Shown: positions 9,171-19,261, numbered from the stretch's first letter. The stretch: DNA of 64,000 nucleotides from Acidobacteriota bacterium (GCA_016195325.1 JACPZX010000029.1:1-64000); one strand, 5' to 3'. Made by a program: numbers and translations. Notes: a model not told the origin generated them from the sequence alone.

Positions 9171-9292
9171 CGTGTCGACCTCATCATGATAACTGGGGCG
9201 CGAGCACCACCCGCAGCCGGGTCGCACGACAAAGCCGAAAGACCGGAAGCTCCCGACGCTTCCGATCCGCCGGGTGCAGCGGCGGCAGGAGA

Positions 9293-9316
9293 GGAGCCCG
9301 GGAGACCCGGGGCTCC
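9293..9316 (-). terminator. GC-rich hairpin after the PiT gene
   Basis: An inverted repeat with arms GGAGCCCGGG and CCCGGGGCTCC (one bulged G) closes a three-base loop. It lies 81 nt beyond the phosphate-transporter stop in the direction of transcription and before the cytochrome start. There is no T-run after it on the minus strand, so it is at best a weak or Rho-assisted terminator. Confidence 0.35.
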
Positions 9317-9396
9317 GCGCGGACGGTCAAGTATAGGCGAACCGGCCACCCGGGCAACGCGCCGCCCTGGGCCCGGGGCGCAAGGCCCATCGGGGA

Positions 9397-10401
9397 TCAG
9401 CCGACGATCGGGATCGCGCCGCGCACGAAGTAGTAGGTCACCATCGCCACGGCCGCGGAGGCCGGGATCGTGAAGATCCACGCCCAGACGATGTTGCCCG
9501 CGACCCCCCACCGGATGGCGGACAGGCGGGTGGTCGCCCCCACGCCCACGATCGCGCCGGTGATCGTGTGGGTCGTCGAGACCGGGATGCCGCCGAGCGA
9601 CGAGGCGATGATCGTGATCGCCCCGGCGGTCTCCGCCGCGAAGCCGCCCACCGGCTTCAGCTTCGTGATCCGCTGCCCCATCGTCTTCACGATCCGCCAG
9701 CCGCCGCCGAAGGTTCCCGCGGCGATCGCGCCGTGGCAGGTGAGAATCACCCAGAACGGCACCTCGAACGAGGACAGGCTCCCGTTCGCGTAGAGAAGCC
9801 CCGTGATGATCCCCATCGTCTTCTGCGCGTCGTTGGTGCCGTGGCCGAGGCTGTAGAACCCTGACGAGACGAGCTGGAGGACCTTGAACCGGCGGTTCAC
9901 GCGCCCCGGCACCGAGTTCCGATGCACGTAGTTGATCAGCGACATGATCGAGAAGCCGAGGACCATGCCGATGACCGGCGAAAGAAAGATCGCGCCGACG
10001 GTCTTGTACCAGCCGGAGGGGATGATCGCGGAGATCCCCGCCTTGGCGATCGCCGCGCCGCCGTACCCGCCGATGAGCGCGTGCGACGAGCTGGAGGGGA
10101 TCCCCCCCCACCAGGTGACGAGGTCCCAGACGATCGCGCCCGTGAGGGCCGCGAGGATGACGTAGTTGTCGACGACCTTCGTGTCGATGAGCCCGCTGCC
10201 GATCGTCTTCGCGACCGCCGTCCCGAAGCCGAACGCGGCGACGAAGTTGAAGAGCGCGGCCCAGGCGACCGCGCGCGTGGGGCTGAGCACGCGCGTGGAG
10301 ACGACGGTGGCGATCGCGTTCGCCGCGTCGTGGAATCCGTTGATGAAATCGAAGGCCAGGGCGATGACGATGGCGCACACGAGAAACGTCGAGATGGTCA
10401 C
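9397..10401 (-). CDS. pit: PiT-family low-affinity inorganic phosphate permease
   Basis: 334 residues, a normal length for the short bacterial PiT transporters. Both halves of the internal duplication show the family signature: FDFINGFHDAANAIAT near the N-terminus and SLGHGTNDAQKTMGI in the second half, each followed by several membrane helices. It cotransports phosphate (often as a metal-phosphate complex) with protons across the inner membrane. The start is set at GTG 10401 because homologues begin right at this hydrophobic stretch and a GGGAG lies nine bases upstream; the frame stays open further upstream, but without homology. No PhoU/DUF47 partner is adjacent. Confidence 0.9.
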   Translation of the reverse strand: MTISTFLVCAIVIALAFDFINGFHDAANAIATVVSTRVLSPTRAVAWAALFNFVAAFGFGTAVAKTIGSGLIDTKVVDNYVILAALTGAIVWDLVTWWGGIPSSSSHALIGGYGGAAIAKAGISAIIPSGWYKTVGAIFLSPVIGMVLGFSIMSLINYVHRNSVPGRVNRRFKVLQLVSSGFYSLGHGTNDAQKTMGIITGLLYANGSLSSFEVPFWVILTCHGAIAAGTFGGGWRIVKTMGQRITKLKPVGGFAAETAGAITIIASSLGGIPVSTTHTITGAIVGVGATTRLSAIRWGVAGNIVWAWIFTIPASAAVAMVTYYFVRGAIPIVG

Positions 10402-10652
10402 GGCGCGCTCCCGGAACTGTGTGGAAGAGCGCGCATTGTACGGGCGATCGCGCGCGACGGTCAACCCGACGCGCGACTCCGCGCCCTGGCGCGGAGACCG
10501 AGCATGAGGCGTCCGGAATCGCACATCGCGTTCCCATGGGCGGAACCGGGAGACTGAGCCCCCGGGCGCTCCGGCCGGCGGCGCGCGCGGGCGCGTGGCT
10601 TCGGACTTGCTTCCGAATCTCGTGATCGGCCCGCCCGGCTGGAGAACCGCCC

Positions 10653-13055
10653 GTGAGATGGATCTGGCTCGACGTTCGGCATGCCCTGCGCGGCCTGCGG
10701 CGCGAGCGGTCGTTCGCGGCCGTCGTCGTCCTGACGATGGCCCTCGGCATCGGCGGGAGCACCGCGATCTTCACGTTCGTGGACGGGATTCTCCTCCGCC
10801 CGCTCCCCTACCCCGAAGAGGATCGGCTCGTGATGATCTGCGAGACGAACCCGGAGCGGATGGGCGATTTCTGCGCCGCGTCCCCCGGCAATCTCGCCGA
10901 CTGGGCGCGGTCGTCGCGCACGATCGAGGCGATGGGGCTGGCGCGGGACTGGCCGTTCATGATCCGGCACGGGGCCCTCAAGGAGGGGGTTCCCGGAGGC
11001 ATCGTCGCCTCGAGCCTCTTCGAGGTCTTCTCGGTCCGGGCCGAGCGCGGCCGCCTCCTCGTCCCCGAGGACAGCGACGCAGGGCGCGAGCCGGCCGCCG
11101 TCGTCACGCATGCCTACTGGCAGCGGAAGCTCGCCGGCGCGGCGGACGTCGTCGGGTCCCGCATCCAGATCGACGGGGAGTCGCGCACGATCGTCGGCGT
11201 CCTTCCGGCGGGGTTCGAGATCCCCGGACTCCCGCGCCCGGAAGTCTTCATCCCCCTCTGGGCCGAGAGGGCCGGCAACCACGAGTGGCGCGGCTTCCGG
11301 CCGTTCGGCCGACTCGCCCGGGGGGTCACGCTTCAGGCCGCCCGATCCGAGATGATCGCGCTCCGCGCGTCGCTGGAAGCGGGTCACCCCGACGCGAACC
11401 GGGGGTGGGGGATCGCCGTCGACTCGCTCCGGGAGAGAACGGTCCGATCCGTGCGCCCCGCGCTCCTCGCCTTCCTCGGGGCGATCGGCCTGGTGCTCCT
11501 CATCGGCTGCGCCAACGTGGCCCATCTCATGCTCGCGCGCGCGACGGCCCGCGAGAAGGAGATGATCGTGCGAGCCGCTCTCGGCGCGGGGCCCGGGAGG
11601 CTCATCCGCCAGCTTCTCGTCGAGGGCCTCGTCCTCTCGATGCTCGGCGGGGCGCTCGGCTCTGTCGTCGCGGCATGGGGGACCGACTCGATCCTCGCGC
11701 TCGCGCCCCCCGACATCCCCCGCCTCGCGGACGTGAGGATGAGCGGGAGCGTGCTCGCCTTCGCGCTCCTCCTCTCCGCGTCGGTGAGCCTCGTCTTCGG
11801 CCTCGTCCCCGCGTGGTTCGCGAGCCGCCCCGCGCTCCACGAGGCGCTCAAGGAGGGGCGCCACAGGGGCGATCAGCACCGGGGCGGGCGTCTCCGTCAC
11901 GCCCTCGTCGCGATCGAGGTGGCCCTGGCGACGATGCTCCTCATCGGCGCCGGCCTCCTCCTCCGGAGCTTCGACAACCTTCTCGACTGGCGCCCGGGGT
12001 TCGACCGCGGGAACCTGCTCACGGTGTCGGTCTTCAGCTCGCCGGGAGATCGCCCGTCCGCCGCCTCGGCGGCCGATCTCTTCGCGCGCATGGAGGAGGG
12101 GCTCCGCGCGATCCCCGGCGTGGCCGGCGCCGCCGCGGCGTCCGCCGTGCCGCTTCGCGGCGGGGACGGGAGCGAGGAGTATTCGATCGAGGGGCGCCCC
12201 ATCCTTCCGGCGGGCGAGCGCCCGTCGGTCCTCTGGTTCGACGTCGGCCCCGCGTACTTCCGGACGATGGGGATCCCGCTCCTCCGCGGGCGCTCTTTCA
12301 ACGACGCCGACGACGCACGGGCGACGCCGGTGGCGATCGTCAACGAGACGATGGCCCGGCGGCTCGATCCCGGAGGAGAAGCGATCGGGCGGCGCGTCAC
12401 GCTCGCGGCGCACCAGGCGACGGTCGAGATCGTCGGCGTCGTCGCCGACGTGCGCCCGTTCAGACCCGACGCCGCCCCCGATCCGGAGATCTACTGGCCC
12501 CAGCGGCAGGCGCCGCGGTGGGCGACGATGTTCGCCATCCGAACCGCCTCGGCCGGCGCAACCGCCGCCGCCGTCCGGGCGCGCCTCGCCGGGATCGACC
12601 CGGACGTCGACATCGGCCTGTTCGCCACGATGGATCAGCTCGTCGAGAAGGAGCTCGTCCGCCCGAGGTTCTCCATGCTGCTCGTCTCCCTCTTCGCGCT
12701 CCTCGCCCTCGCCCTCTCGACGGTGGGTGTCTACGGAATCCTCTCGTACACCACCGAGCGGCGCGCGCACGAGATCGGCGTCCGGCTGGCCTTCGGCGCG
12801 CGGCCCCTGGACGTGATGCGCACCGTCGTCACCGGCGGGATGGCCTGGGCGATCGCCGGCATCGCGCTCGGCGCGGCGGCGGCCGTGCCGCTGATGGCGA
12901 GCCTCCGGCACCTCCTGGTGAACGTGAGCCCCGCGGACCCCGCAACCTTCGCGGGCGTCGCAGGGCTCCTCGCGCTCGTGGCGCTCGCCGCCGCGTCGAT
13001 CCCGGCCCTGAGGGCGTCGCGGATCGATCCCATGGCGACTCTTCGCGGCGAGTGA
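10653..13055 (+). CDS. FtsX/MacB-like ABC transporter permease (ADOP type)
   Basis: 800 residues, full length for the duplicated orphan permeases. It opens with WLDVRHALRGLRRERSFAAVVVLTMALGIGGSTAIFTFV, which is the canonical N-terminal helix region, and continues with a periplasmic MacB_PCD domain, an FtsX half (IGCANVAHLMLARATAREKEM), a second PCD and a C-terminal FtsX half (GVYGILSYTTERRAHEIGVRLAFGARP) ending in RIDPMATLRGE. ATG 10653 is chosen because it gives exactly this N-terminus. No ATPase subunit is adjacent. Paralogous to the partial gene at the left edge. Role in export or envelope signalling is inferred only. Confidence 0.9.
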   Translation: MRWIWLDVRHALRGLRRERSFAAVVVLTMALGIGGSTAIFTFVDGILLRPLPYPEEDRLVMICETNPERMGDFCAASPGNLADWARSSRTIEAMGLARDWPFMIRHGALKEGVPGGIVASSLFEVFSVRAERGRLLVPEDSDAGREPAAVVTHAYWQRKLAGAADVVGSRIQIDGESRTIVGVLPAGFEIPGLPRPEVFIPLWAERAGNHEWRGFRPFGRLARGVTLQAARSEMIALRASLEAGHPDANRGWGIAVDSLRERTVRSVRPALLAFLGAIGLVLLIGCANVAHLMLARATAREKEMIVRAALGAGPGRLIRQLLVEGLVLSMLGGALGSVVAAWGTDSILALAPPDIPRLADVRMSGSVLAFALLLSASVSLVFGLVPAWFASRPALHEALKEGRHRGDQHRGGRLRHALVAIEVALATMLLIGAGLLLRSFDNLLDWRPGFDRGNLLTVSVFSSPGDRPSAASAADLFARMEEGLRAIPGVAGAAAASAVPLRGGDGSEEYSIEGRPILPAGERPSVLWFDVGPAYFRTMGIPLLRGRSFNDADDARATPVAIVNETMARRLDPGGEAIGRRVTLAAHQATVEIVGVVADVRPFRPDAAPDPEIYWPQRQAPRWATMFAIRTASAGATAAAVRARLAGIDPDVDIGLFATMDQLVEKELVRPRFSMLLVSLFALLALALSTVGVYGILSYTTERRAHEIGVRLAFGARPLDVMRTVVTGGMAWAIAGIALGAAAAVPLMASLRHLLVNVSPADPATFAGVAGLLALVALAAASIPALRASRIDPMATLRGE

Positions 13056-13170
13056 GCCGGCGCAGTCGTCACGATCATCACGAACCCGAATCGCCGAAGA
13101 GATCTCCCAGAGCGCGCTTCCCGATTTTTCGGATCTTGCGGGGCGCGGCGTTTCGTCGGATGATCCTCCC

Positions 13171-13290
13171 ATGAAACGTCCCTCACGCTTTCGCTGTCTC
13201 GACTGCCGGGCGACCTTGAGCCTGTTCGGCGCGCTCCTCCACCTGCTCGTCTGCCCCGCGTACGGGCACTCGGCGTACGAGCCGGAGTAG
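13171..13290 (+). CDS. small 39-residue zinc-ribbon-like protein (possible)
   Basis: The 304-base interval between the permease and the sulfite-oxidase gene holds one short frame, ATG to TAG, of 39 codons. It encodes a basic N-terminus, a CLDC knuckle (Cys9, Cys12), a hydrophobic middle (SLFGALLHLLV) and CPAYGH near the end, so two Cys pairs or Cys/His could bind a metal. No strong ribosome-binding site is seen (CCTCCC immediately precedes the ATG). It may be real or chance; nothing else was recognised in the interval except the promoter just downstream. Confidence 0.35.
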   Translation: MKRPSRFRCLDCRATLSLFGALLHLLVCPAYGHSAYEPE

Positions 13291-13323
13291 GCCGGCCCCC
13301 CGGGAATCCCCGCCCCGCGCCGA

Positions 13324-13352
13324 TTGACACCGCGCGCGTCGTAACCTCTACT
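13324..13352 (+). promoter_or_regulatory. sigma-70-like promoter for the sulfite oxidase operon
   Basis: TTGACA at 13324-13329 and TCTACT at 13347-13352 are separated by 17 bases. Transcription would begin almost at the ATG at 13360, so the first gene would be read from a leaderless mRNA, consistent with the absence of a Shine-Dalgarno sequence there. Prediction from consensus match only. Confidence 0.5.
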
Positions 13353-13359
13353 GCCCGCC

Positions 13360-14493
13360 ATGTGGCGACGGAGAGACTTCGTCCGCGCTGGGGCGATCTC
13401 GCTGGCAGCGCTCGCGCTCCCGCGCCAGGGGAAGGCCGAGGAGACGCTCCTCCAGCTCGGCGAGCACCCGCAGAATCTCGCGACGCCGATCCGGCATTTC
13501 GACTCACTCATCACCCCCACCCGCGTCTTCTTCATCCGCAGCCACCTCGGGCCTCCGGGGCTCGATCCCGATCGCAGGCTGCGGCTCGACGGTCTGGTCA
13601 GGAACCCCCTCGAGCTGCGCCTTCCCGATCTCGCGCGCTTCGAGCAGGTCTCGCTCACCTCTGTCCTGCAGTGCGCCGGGAACGGCCGCGGCTTGCAGAC
13701 GCCGACCGTCCCCGGCGTGCAGTGGGTGCACGGCGCCATGGGGCAGGCCGAATGGCGCGGCGTCCGCCTCTCGGATCTCCTCCAAAAGGCGGGCGTCGCG
13801 GCCGCCCAATTTGGCGCGGCGCACGTGCGCCTCCTCGGCGCCGATCTCCCTCCGAAGCCGTCGGTCCCGCGGTTCATCCGGAGCCTTCCCCTCGACCGCG
13901 CGCTCGACCGCGAGACGCTCATCGCGACCCACATGAACGGCGAGCCCCTCACCCTCGCGCACGGAGCGCCGTTCCGCCTCGTCGTCCCCGGCTGGGCCGG
14001 CAACCACTGGGTGAAGTGGCTGACGCACCTCACGGTCCAGGAGAAGGAGGCGGAGGGGTTCTACTACCAGACGGCCTACCGCATGCCGAAGAGCCCCGTC
14101 GCTCCGGGGACGGCGGTCCCTCCGGATCAGATGATCCCCGTGACGACGATTCCCGTGAAGTCCGTCATCGCGCGCCCGGCCGGCGGCGGGACGACACCCC
14201 GGGGGCGGCAGGAGATCGCCGGCGTCGCCTTCTCGGGCGAGGGGGCGATCGCGTCGGTGGCGGTGAGCCTCGACGACGGCGCCACGTGGACGAGTGCCGC
14301 GCTCGAGGGGGAGCCGGGACGTGGGCGGTGGCAGGTCTTCAGGCACTTTTTCGACGCGAAGCCGGGAAGCTACCGCGCGGTCGCGCGCGCGACCGACGCG
14401 AAGGGAAACGTGCAGCCGCGCGAAGCGATCTGGAATCCGAGCGGCTACTTCTGGAACGGCTGGACCTCGGTGGACTTCACGGTGGCCGGATGA
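13360..14493 (+). CDS. sulfite oxidase-like molybdopterin enzyme (SorA-type)
   Basis: 377 residues with a Tat signal (WRRRDFVRAGAISLAALALP), so folded with its cofactor in the cytoplasm and exported. The oxidoreductase molybdopterin-binding domain shows LQCAGNGRG, whose Cys is the expected molybdenum ligand, WRGVRLSDLL, and VPGWAGNHWVKWLTHL; the C-terminal Mo-co dimerisation domain (GVAFSGEGAIASVAVSLDDGATW to the end) is complete. It would oxidise sulfite to sulfate, or a related substrate, in the periplasm. The next gene, overlapping by ATGA, is a di-heme cytochrome c that is a natural electron acceptor, as in SorAB. Substrate not proven. Confidence 0.85.
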   Translation: MWRRRDFVRAGAISLAALALPRQGKAEETLLQLGEHPQNLATPIRHFDSLITPTRVFFIRSHLGPPGLDPDRRLRLDGLVRNPLELRLPDLARFEQVSLTSVLQCAGNGRGLQTPTVPGVQWVHGAMGQAEWRGVRLSDLLQKAGVAAAQFGAAHVRLLGADLPPKPSVPRFIRSLPLDRALDRETLIATHMNGEPLTLAHGAPFRLVVPGWAGNHWVKWLTHLTVQEKEAEGFYYQTAYRMPKSPVAPGTAVPPDQMIPVTTIPVKSVIARPAGGGTTPRGRQEIAGVAFSGEGAIASVAVSLDDGATWTSAALEGEPGRGRWQVFRHFFDAKPGSYRAVARATDAKGNVQPREAIWNPSGYFWNGWTSVDFTVAG

Positions 14494-15140
14494 GGCGCCC
14501 GGGCGTCCTGGCCGTCGCCGCCGCCGTGGCCTGCGCGACGCTCGCCGCGCTCGCGATCGGCGCCGCCGCGCAAGATCCCTCGGGCGCGAGCGGAGCGGCC
14601 GCACCGGCTCCCGACGCCGCCCCGGCGATCGACGCCGCGACGGCGAAGACGCTCATCGCGGAGAACTGCTCGACGTGCCACGCGCGCGACATCGTGGACC
14701 AGCAGCGCCTCACGCAGGCCCAGTGGGGATCGGTGCTCAAGAAGATGAAGGGATGGGGGGCGACGATCGAGGCGGAGAAGCTCGAGCCCCTCGCGGCCCA
14801 CCTCGCGGCGGCGCGGGGCCCGGCGGCTGCGCTGCCCGTGCTTCCAGTCATCACCGCGGCCGCGGCCGACGAGGCGCTCCGCCCCCTTCCCGACGGCACG
14901 TTCGCGGGCGGTGACGCCTCCGAGGGGAAACGGATCTTCGCGGAGGCGTGCTCGGCGTGCCACGGCGACGACGCGCACGGCGGAGAGATCGGGACGAACC
15001 TCGTCGACCGGCCGCTCCTCCGGCGCGCCCCCGAGTTCGCGAAGATCACGCGCGCGGGGAAGGGGGACATGCCGGCCTTCGAGCTGAAGGACGCCGAGAT
15101 CGCCTCCCTCCTCGCGTGGCTCCGGAAGGTCGAGCCTTGA
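14490..15140 (+). CDS. periplasmic di-heme cytochrome c (SorB-like partner)
   Basis: 216 residues with a signal peptide (VLAVAAAVACATLAALAIGAAA). Two CxxCH heme-attachment sites are visible: CSTCH (Cys60/Cys63/His64) and CSACH (Cys154/Cys157/His158), with possible methionine ligands in KKMKGWG and GDMPAFEL. The first domain resembles the quinohemoprotein/sulfite dehydrogenase small c-type unit, the second a class I cytochrome c. The ATG overlaps the TGA of the molybdenum enzyme, so they are translationally coupled. It probably accepts electrons from the sulfite oxidase and passes them to the terminal oxidase chain. Confidence 0.85.
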   Translation: MRRPGVLAVAAAVACATLAALAIGAAAQDPSGASGAAAPAPDAAPAIDAATAKTLIAENCSTCHARDIVDQQRLTQAQWGSVLKKMKGWGATIEAEKLEPLAAHLAAARGPAAALPVLPVITAAAADEALRPLPDGTFAGGDASEGKRIFAEACSACHGDDAHGGEIGTNLVDRPLLRRAPEFAKITRAGKGDMPAFELKDAEIASLLAWLRKVEP

Positions 15141-16285
15141 GGGGCCCGGCCCGGATTCCGCACCTCGCGATCGCGGCCCTCGCCCTCGCCGCGATCGCGG
15201 CGCCCGCCTGCCGGGGCGGCACCTCCGCGGCCGACGCACCGGGAGAGCAGACGCCCGCGGTGCCGGTCGTCGTGACGAGAGCGCGCCACGGCGATCTCCC
15301 CGTCTACCTCCGCGGCCTCGGGACGGTGACGGCCTACAACACCGTGACGATGCGAAGCCGGATCGACGGCGCGCTCCAGAAGGTCGCCTTCACCGAGGGG
15401 CATCTCGTCGCGGCGGGAGATCTCCTCGCGCAGATCGACCCCCGCCCCTACCAGGTCCAGCTCGAGCAGGCGGAGGGGCAGATGGCCCGGGACCAGGCGT
15501 CGCTCGCGAACGCGCGGCTGGATCTCGATCGGCTGCAGGCCCTCTTCGACCAGGGGACGATCGCGCGCCAGCAGCTCGACTCGGCGATCGCGGCGGCGGG
15601 GCAGTCCGAGGGGGCGGTGAAGGTCGATCAGGCGATGATCGACAACGCGCGCCTCCAGCTCGTCTACTGCCGCATCACCGCACCCATCGCCGGCCGCGTC
15701 GGGCTCAGGCTCGTCGACGCGGGGAACATGGTCCGGGCCAACGATCCGAACGGCCTCCTGGTGATCACCCAGATCGAGCCGATCGCCGTCGTCTTCACGA
15801 TCCCCGAGGACGCCCTTCCCGCGCTGCTCCGGAGGCTCCGGGACGGAGCCGAGCTTCCCGTCGAGGCCTACGATCGCGACGGCTCCATGAAGATCGCGAC
15901 GGGGCGCCTCCTCACGGTGGACAACCAGATCGACCCGGCCACGGGCACCTCGAAGCTGAAGGCCGTCTTCGACAACAGGGACGGCGCGCTCTTCCCGAAC
16001 CAGTTCGTCAACGTGAAGCTCAGGCTCGACGTCGACGCGGGGGCGGTCATCGTCCCCGTCGTCTCGGTCCAGCGCGGGCCGAAGGGGGCGTTCGTCTACG
16101 TGGTCGGTGCGGGGAAGCTCGCCGAGGTCCGCCCCGTGACGCTCGGGCCGATGAGCGGCGCCGACGTCGTGATCCGGAGCGGCGTCGCCGAGGGGGACGC
16201 CGTCGTCGTGGACGGCATGGACAAGCTTCGCGCGGGGAGCCCCGTCCGCGAGGCAGCCTCCACCGAACGCGGCGCGAACGGGTAG
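15137..16285 (+). CDS. RND efflux periplasmic adaptor, lipoprotein (MdtA-like)
   Basis: 382 residues. The start is assigned to TTG 15137, overlapping the cytochrome stop (TTGA), with GGAAGG eight bases upstream; it gives a lipoprotein signal ending in APAC (lipobox), typical for these adaptors. Next come a barrel-sandwich/lipoyl domain (RSRIDGALQKVAFTEGHLVAAGDLLAQIDPRPY), a coiled-coil hairpin rich in Q/A/L, and beta-barrel and membrane-proximal domains (VIVPVVSVQRGPKGAFVYVV). It bridges the RND pump and an outer-membrane channel. No TolC-type gene is in the window. The pump gene follows 12 bases downstream but is truncated. Confidence 0.85.
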   Translation: MRGPARIPHLAIAALALAAIAAPACRGGTSAADAPGEQTPAVPVVVTRARHGDLPVYLRGLGTVTAYNTVTMRSRIDGALQKVAFTEGHLVAAGDLLAQIDPRPYQVQLEQAEGQMARDQASLANARLDLDRLQALFDQGTIARQQLDSAIAAAGQSEGAVKVDQAMIDNARLQLVYCRITAPIAGRVGLRLVDAGNMVRANDPNGLLVITQIEPIAVVFTIPEDALPALLRRLRDGAELPVEAYDRDGSMKIATGRLLTVDNQIDPATGTSKLKAVFDNRDGALFPNQFVNVKLRLDVDAGAVIVPVVSVQRGPKGAFVYVVGAGKLAEVRPVTLGPMSGADVVIRSGVAEGDAVVVDGMDKLRAGSPVREAASTERGANG

Positions 16286-16297
16286 AGCGCCCGCCCG

Positions 16298-19261
16298 ATG
16301 AACCCGTCGCGAGCCTTCATCCTCCGGCCCGTCGCGACGACGCTCCTCATGGTCGCGATCCTCCTCGCGGGGGGCGTCGCATACCGCCAGCTCCCCGTCT
16401 CGGCGCTCCCCCAGGTCGACTACCCGACGATCGAGGTGATGACCTTCTACCCCGGCGCCTCGCCGGATGTCATGGCCTCGTCGGTGACGGCCCCCCTCGA
16501 GCGCCAGTTCGGCCAGATGCCCGGCCTCACGCAGATGACGTCGACCAGCTCGTCGGGGAGCTCCGTCGTCACGCTGCAGTTCGACCTCGCGCTCAACCTC
16601 GACGTCGCGGAGCAGGAGGTCCAGGCCGCCATCAACGCGGCGGGGACGTTCCTCCCGCGCGATCTCCCGAACCCGCCTATCTACGCCAAGACGAACCCCG
16701 CCGACGCCCCGATCCTCACCCTCGCCCTCACCTCGGAGACGCTGCCGCTCACGCGCGTGCACGACCTGGCCGACACGCGCCTCGCGCAGAAGCTCTCGCA
16801 GCTTCCCGGCGTGGGGCTGGTCTCGCTCAGCGGGGGGCAGAAACCGGCGGTGCGGATCCGGGTGAACCCGACGGCCCTCGCCTCGTACGGCCTCGGCCTC
16901 GAGGACCTCAGGTCGGCCCTCGCCGCCGCGAACGTCGACCAGGCGAAGGGGAGCTTCGACGGATCGAGGCAGGCCTACACGATCGGCGCGAACGACCAGA
17001 TCATCGCGAGCGAGGGGTACCGCCCGCTGATCGTCGCCTACCGCCGGGGCGCCCCCGTGAGGCTCTCGGACGTCGCCGACGTGGAAGACGGCGCCGAGAA
17101 CTCGCGGCAGGCGGCCTGGATGAACGCCTCCCCCGCCGTCCTCGTCAACATCCAGCGCCAGCCCGGGGCGAACATCATCAACGTCGCCGATCGGGTCAAG
17201 GCGATCCTCCCGCGCCTCGGCGCGACGCTGCCGTCGTCGGTGAAGGTCGCGATCGTCGCCGACCGCACCTCGACCATCCGCGCGTCGGTCCGGGACGTCG
17301 AGCTCACGCTCGTGCTGACGGTCGCCCTCGTCGTCATGGTCATGTTCCTCTTCCTCCGGAGCGTCCCGGCGACGCTCATCCCGAGCGTGGCGGTCCCCCT
17401 GTCGCTCGTCGGCACCTTCGGCGTGATGTACGTCCTGGGCTACAGCCTCGACAACCTCTCGCTCATGGCGCTCACCATCGCCACGGGGTTCGTGGTCGAC
17501 GACGCCATCGTGATGATCGAGAACATCGCGCGCCTCATCGAAGGGGGGGAGGCCCCGCTCCAGGCCGCGCTCAAGGGGTCCGCGCAGATCGGGTTTACGA
17601 TCGTCTCGCTCACCGTCTCGCTCATCGCCGTCCTCATCCCCCTTCTCTTCATGGGGGACGTCATCGGCCGGCTCTTCCGCGAGTTCGCCGTGACGCTGAG
17701 CGTGACGATTCTCGTCTCGGCGGTCGTCTCGCTGACGCTCACGCCGATGATGTGCGCGAGGCTTCTCCGCCGCGAGGAGCCATCCGGGCACGGCCGCCTC
17801 TTCCGCGCCTCCGAGTCGATCTACCAGCGGGTCGTCGACCTGTACGCCGCCACGCTCCGGTGGGTGCTGCACCACCGGCGCGCGACCGTGCTGGTCGCCG
17901 CCGCGACGCTCGTGGCGACGATCTGGCTGTACGTCGCCGTGCCGAAGGGGTTCTTTCCCGTCCAGGACACCGGCGCCATCCTCGGCGTCTCCGAGGCGCC
18001 GCAATCGACGTCGTTCGACGCCATGGCCGGGCTCCAGCAGGGGCTCGTCGGCGAGATCATGAAGGACCCTGCCGTCGAGAGCGTCACGTCGTTCATCGGC
18101 ATCGACGGGATCAACACGACGCTCAACAGCGGCCGCATCCAGATCAACCTCCATCCGCTCGACTCCGGGCGCCCGGGCGCCCTGGAGGTGATCCGCCGAC
18201 TCCAGGGGAGTCTCGCCGGCGTCCGCGGCATCACCCTCTTCATGCAGCCCGTGCAGGATCTCACGGTGGAGAACCGCGTCAGCCGGACGCAGTACCAGTA
18301 CGCGATCGAGTGCGCCGACGGCGCCGAGCTCGCGACCTGGGCCCCGCGCCTCGTCGACCGGCTCTCCGCCCTTCCCGAGCTGCGGGACGTCGCGAGCGAT
18401 CACCAGATCGCAGGCCTCGAGTCGCATGTGGTGATCGATCGGGACACGGCGTCGCGGCTGGGGGTGACGGCGCAGGCGGTGGACGAGACTCTCTACGACG
18501 CCTTCGGCCAGCGGCAGGTCTCCACCATGTACACGCAGGCGAACCAGTACCACGTCGTCATGGAGGTGGCCCCGCGCTTCAGGGAGAGCCCCGAGTCGCT
18601 CGGCTCGATCTACGTCCGCTCGGCCTCAGGGGCCCAGATCCCTTTGAGCGCCTTCACCCGCATCGAGCCGCGAAGCGCCCCTCTCGCCGTGAACCACCAG
18701 GGGCAGTTCCCCGCCGTCACGCTCTCGTTCAACCTCGCCCCGGGGCGCTCTCTGGGAGAGGCGGTCGCCGCCATCGAGAGGTCGGAGAGCGAGATTGGCC
18801 TTCCGGCCAGCGTGCAAGCCAGCTTCCAGGGGACCGCCCAGGCCTTCCAGGCCTCCCTCGCCAATGAGCCTTTGCTCATCCTCGCCGCCCTCATCACCGT
18901 GTACATCGTGCTGGGCGTTCTCTACGAGAGCTACATCCACCCCATCACGATCCTCTCGACGTTGCCGTCCGCGGGGGTCGGGGCGATCCTCGCCCTGCTC
19001 ATCTGCCGCACCGACCTGAGCGTCATCGCGCTCATCGGGATCATCCTGCTGATAGGGATCGTGAAGAAGAACGCCATCATGATGATCGACTTCGCCCTCG
19101 ACGCCGAGAGGGTGGACGGCAAGAGCCCGGAAGAGGCGATCTACGAGGCGTGCCTGTTGCGCTTCAGGCCCATCATGATGACCACGATGGCCGCCCTCCT
19201 CGGCGGGCTCCCCCTCGCCCTCGGCGGGGGGACGGGCGCGTGGCGAAGGGGAGGGGGGTGA
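16298..19261 (+). CDS. RND multidrug efflux pump (MdtB/AcrB-like), C-terminus replaced
   Basis: 987 residues; relatives are ~1020-1050. All earlier RND features are present: N-terminal helix and [10 protein letters not shown], porter domains, [31 protein letters not shown] (TM2-3), the TM4 motif [18 protein letters not shown] with the proton-relay aspartates, and the second half through [19 protein letters not shown]. Homology stops after [21 protein letters not shown] at ~19240. Instead of the usual ELRRPLGIAIVGG... and last membrane helix, the frame reads WRRGGG and stops. A pump without TM12 is probably inactive. The break coincides with a G-rich tract and a change in base composition, pointing to a deletion/insertion junction. 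Confidence 0.85.
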   Translation: MNPSRAFILRPVATTLLMVAILLAGGVAYRQLPVSALPQVDYPTIEVMTFYPGASPDVMASSVTAPLERQFGQMPGLTQMTSTSSSGSSVVTLQFDLALNLDVAEQEVQAAINAAGTFLPRDLPNPPIYAKTNPADAPILTLALTSETLPLTRVHDLADTRLAQKLSQLPGVGLVSLSGGQKPAVRIRVNPTALASYGLGLEDLRSALAAANVDQAKGSFDGSRQAYTIGANDQIIASEGYRPLIVAYRRGAPVRLSDVADVEDGAENSRQAAWMNASPAVLVNIQRQPGANIINVADRVKAILPRLGATLPSSVKVAIVADRTSTIRASVRDVELTLVLTVALVVMVMFLFLRSVPATLIPSVAVPLSLVGTFGVMYVLGYSLDNLSLMALTIATGFVVDDAIVMIENIARLIEGGEAPLQAALKGSAQIGFTIVSLTVSLIAVLIPLLFMGDVIGRLFREFAVTLSVTILVSAVVSLTLTPMMCARLLRREEPSGHGRLFRASESIYQRVVDLYAATLRWVLHHRRATVLVAAATLVATIWLYVAVPKGFFPVQDTGAILGVSEAPQSTSFDAMAGLQQGLVGEIMKDPAVESVTSFIGIDGINTTLNSGRIQINLHPLDSGRPGALEVIRRLQGSLAGVRGITLFMQPVQDLTVENRVSRTQYQYAIECADGAELATWAPRLVDRLSALPELRDVASDHQIAGLESHVVIDRDTASRLGVTAQAVDETLYDAFGQRQVSTMYTQANQYHVVMEVAPRFRESPESLGSIYVRSASGAQIPLSAFTRIEPRSAPLAVNHQGQFPAVTLSFNLAPGRSLGEAVAAIERSESEIGLPASVQASFQGTAQAFQASLANEPLLILAALITVYIVLGVLYESYIHPITILSTLPSAGVGAILALLICRTDLSVIALIGIILLIGIVKKNAIMMIDFALDAERVDGKSPEEAIYEACLLRFRPIMMTTMAALLGGLPLALGGGTGAWRRGGG

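Noticed and set aside
9171-9227. Upstream in-frame ATG for the b-type cytochrome
   Set aside because: It adds a 19-residue leader without homology, while ATG 9170 has a GAGG at the right distance.
10461-14033. Long minus-strand open frame opposite the permease and sulfite oxidase
   Set aside because: Low-complexity shadow translation; the plus strand encodes clear homologues in this interval.
14477-18553. Very long minus-strand open frame opposite the sulfite oxidase, cytochrome and RND genes
   Set aside because: It is rich in D, R, G and E with no domain pattern and mirrors the codon bias of the well-identified plus-strand genes.
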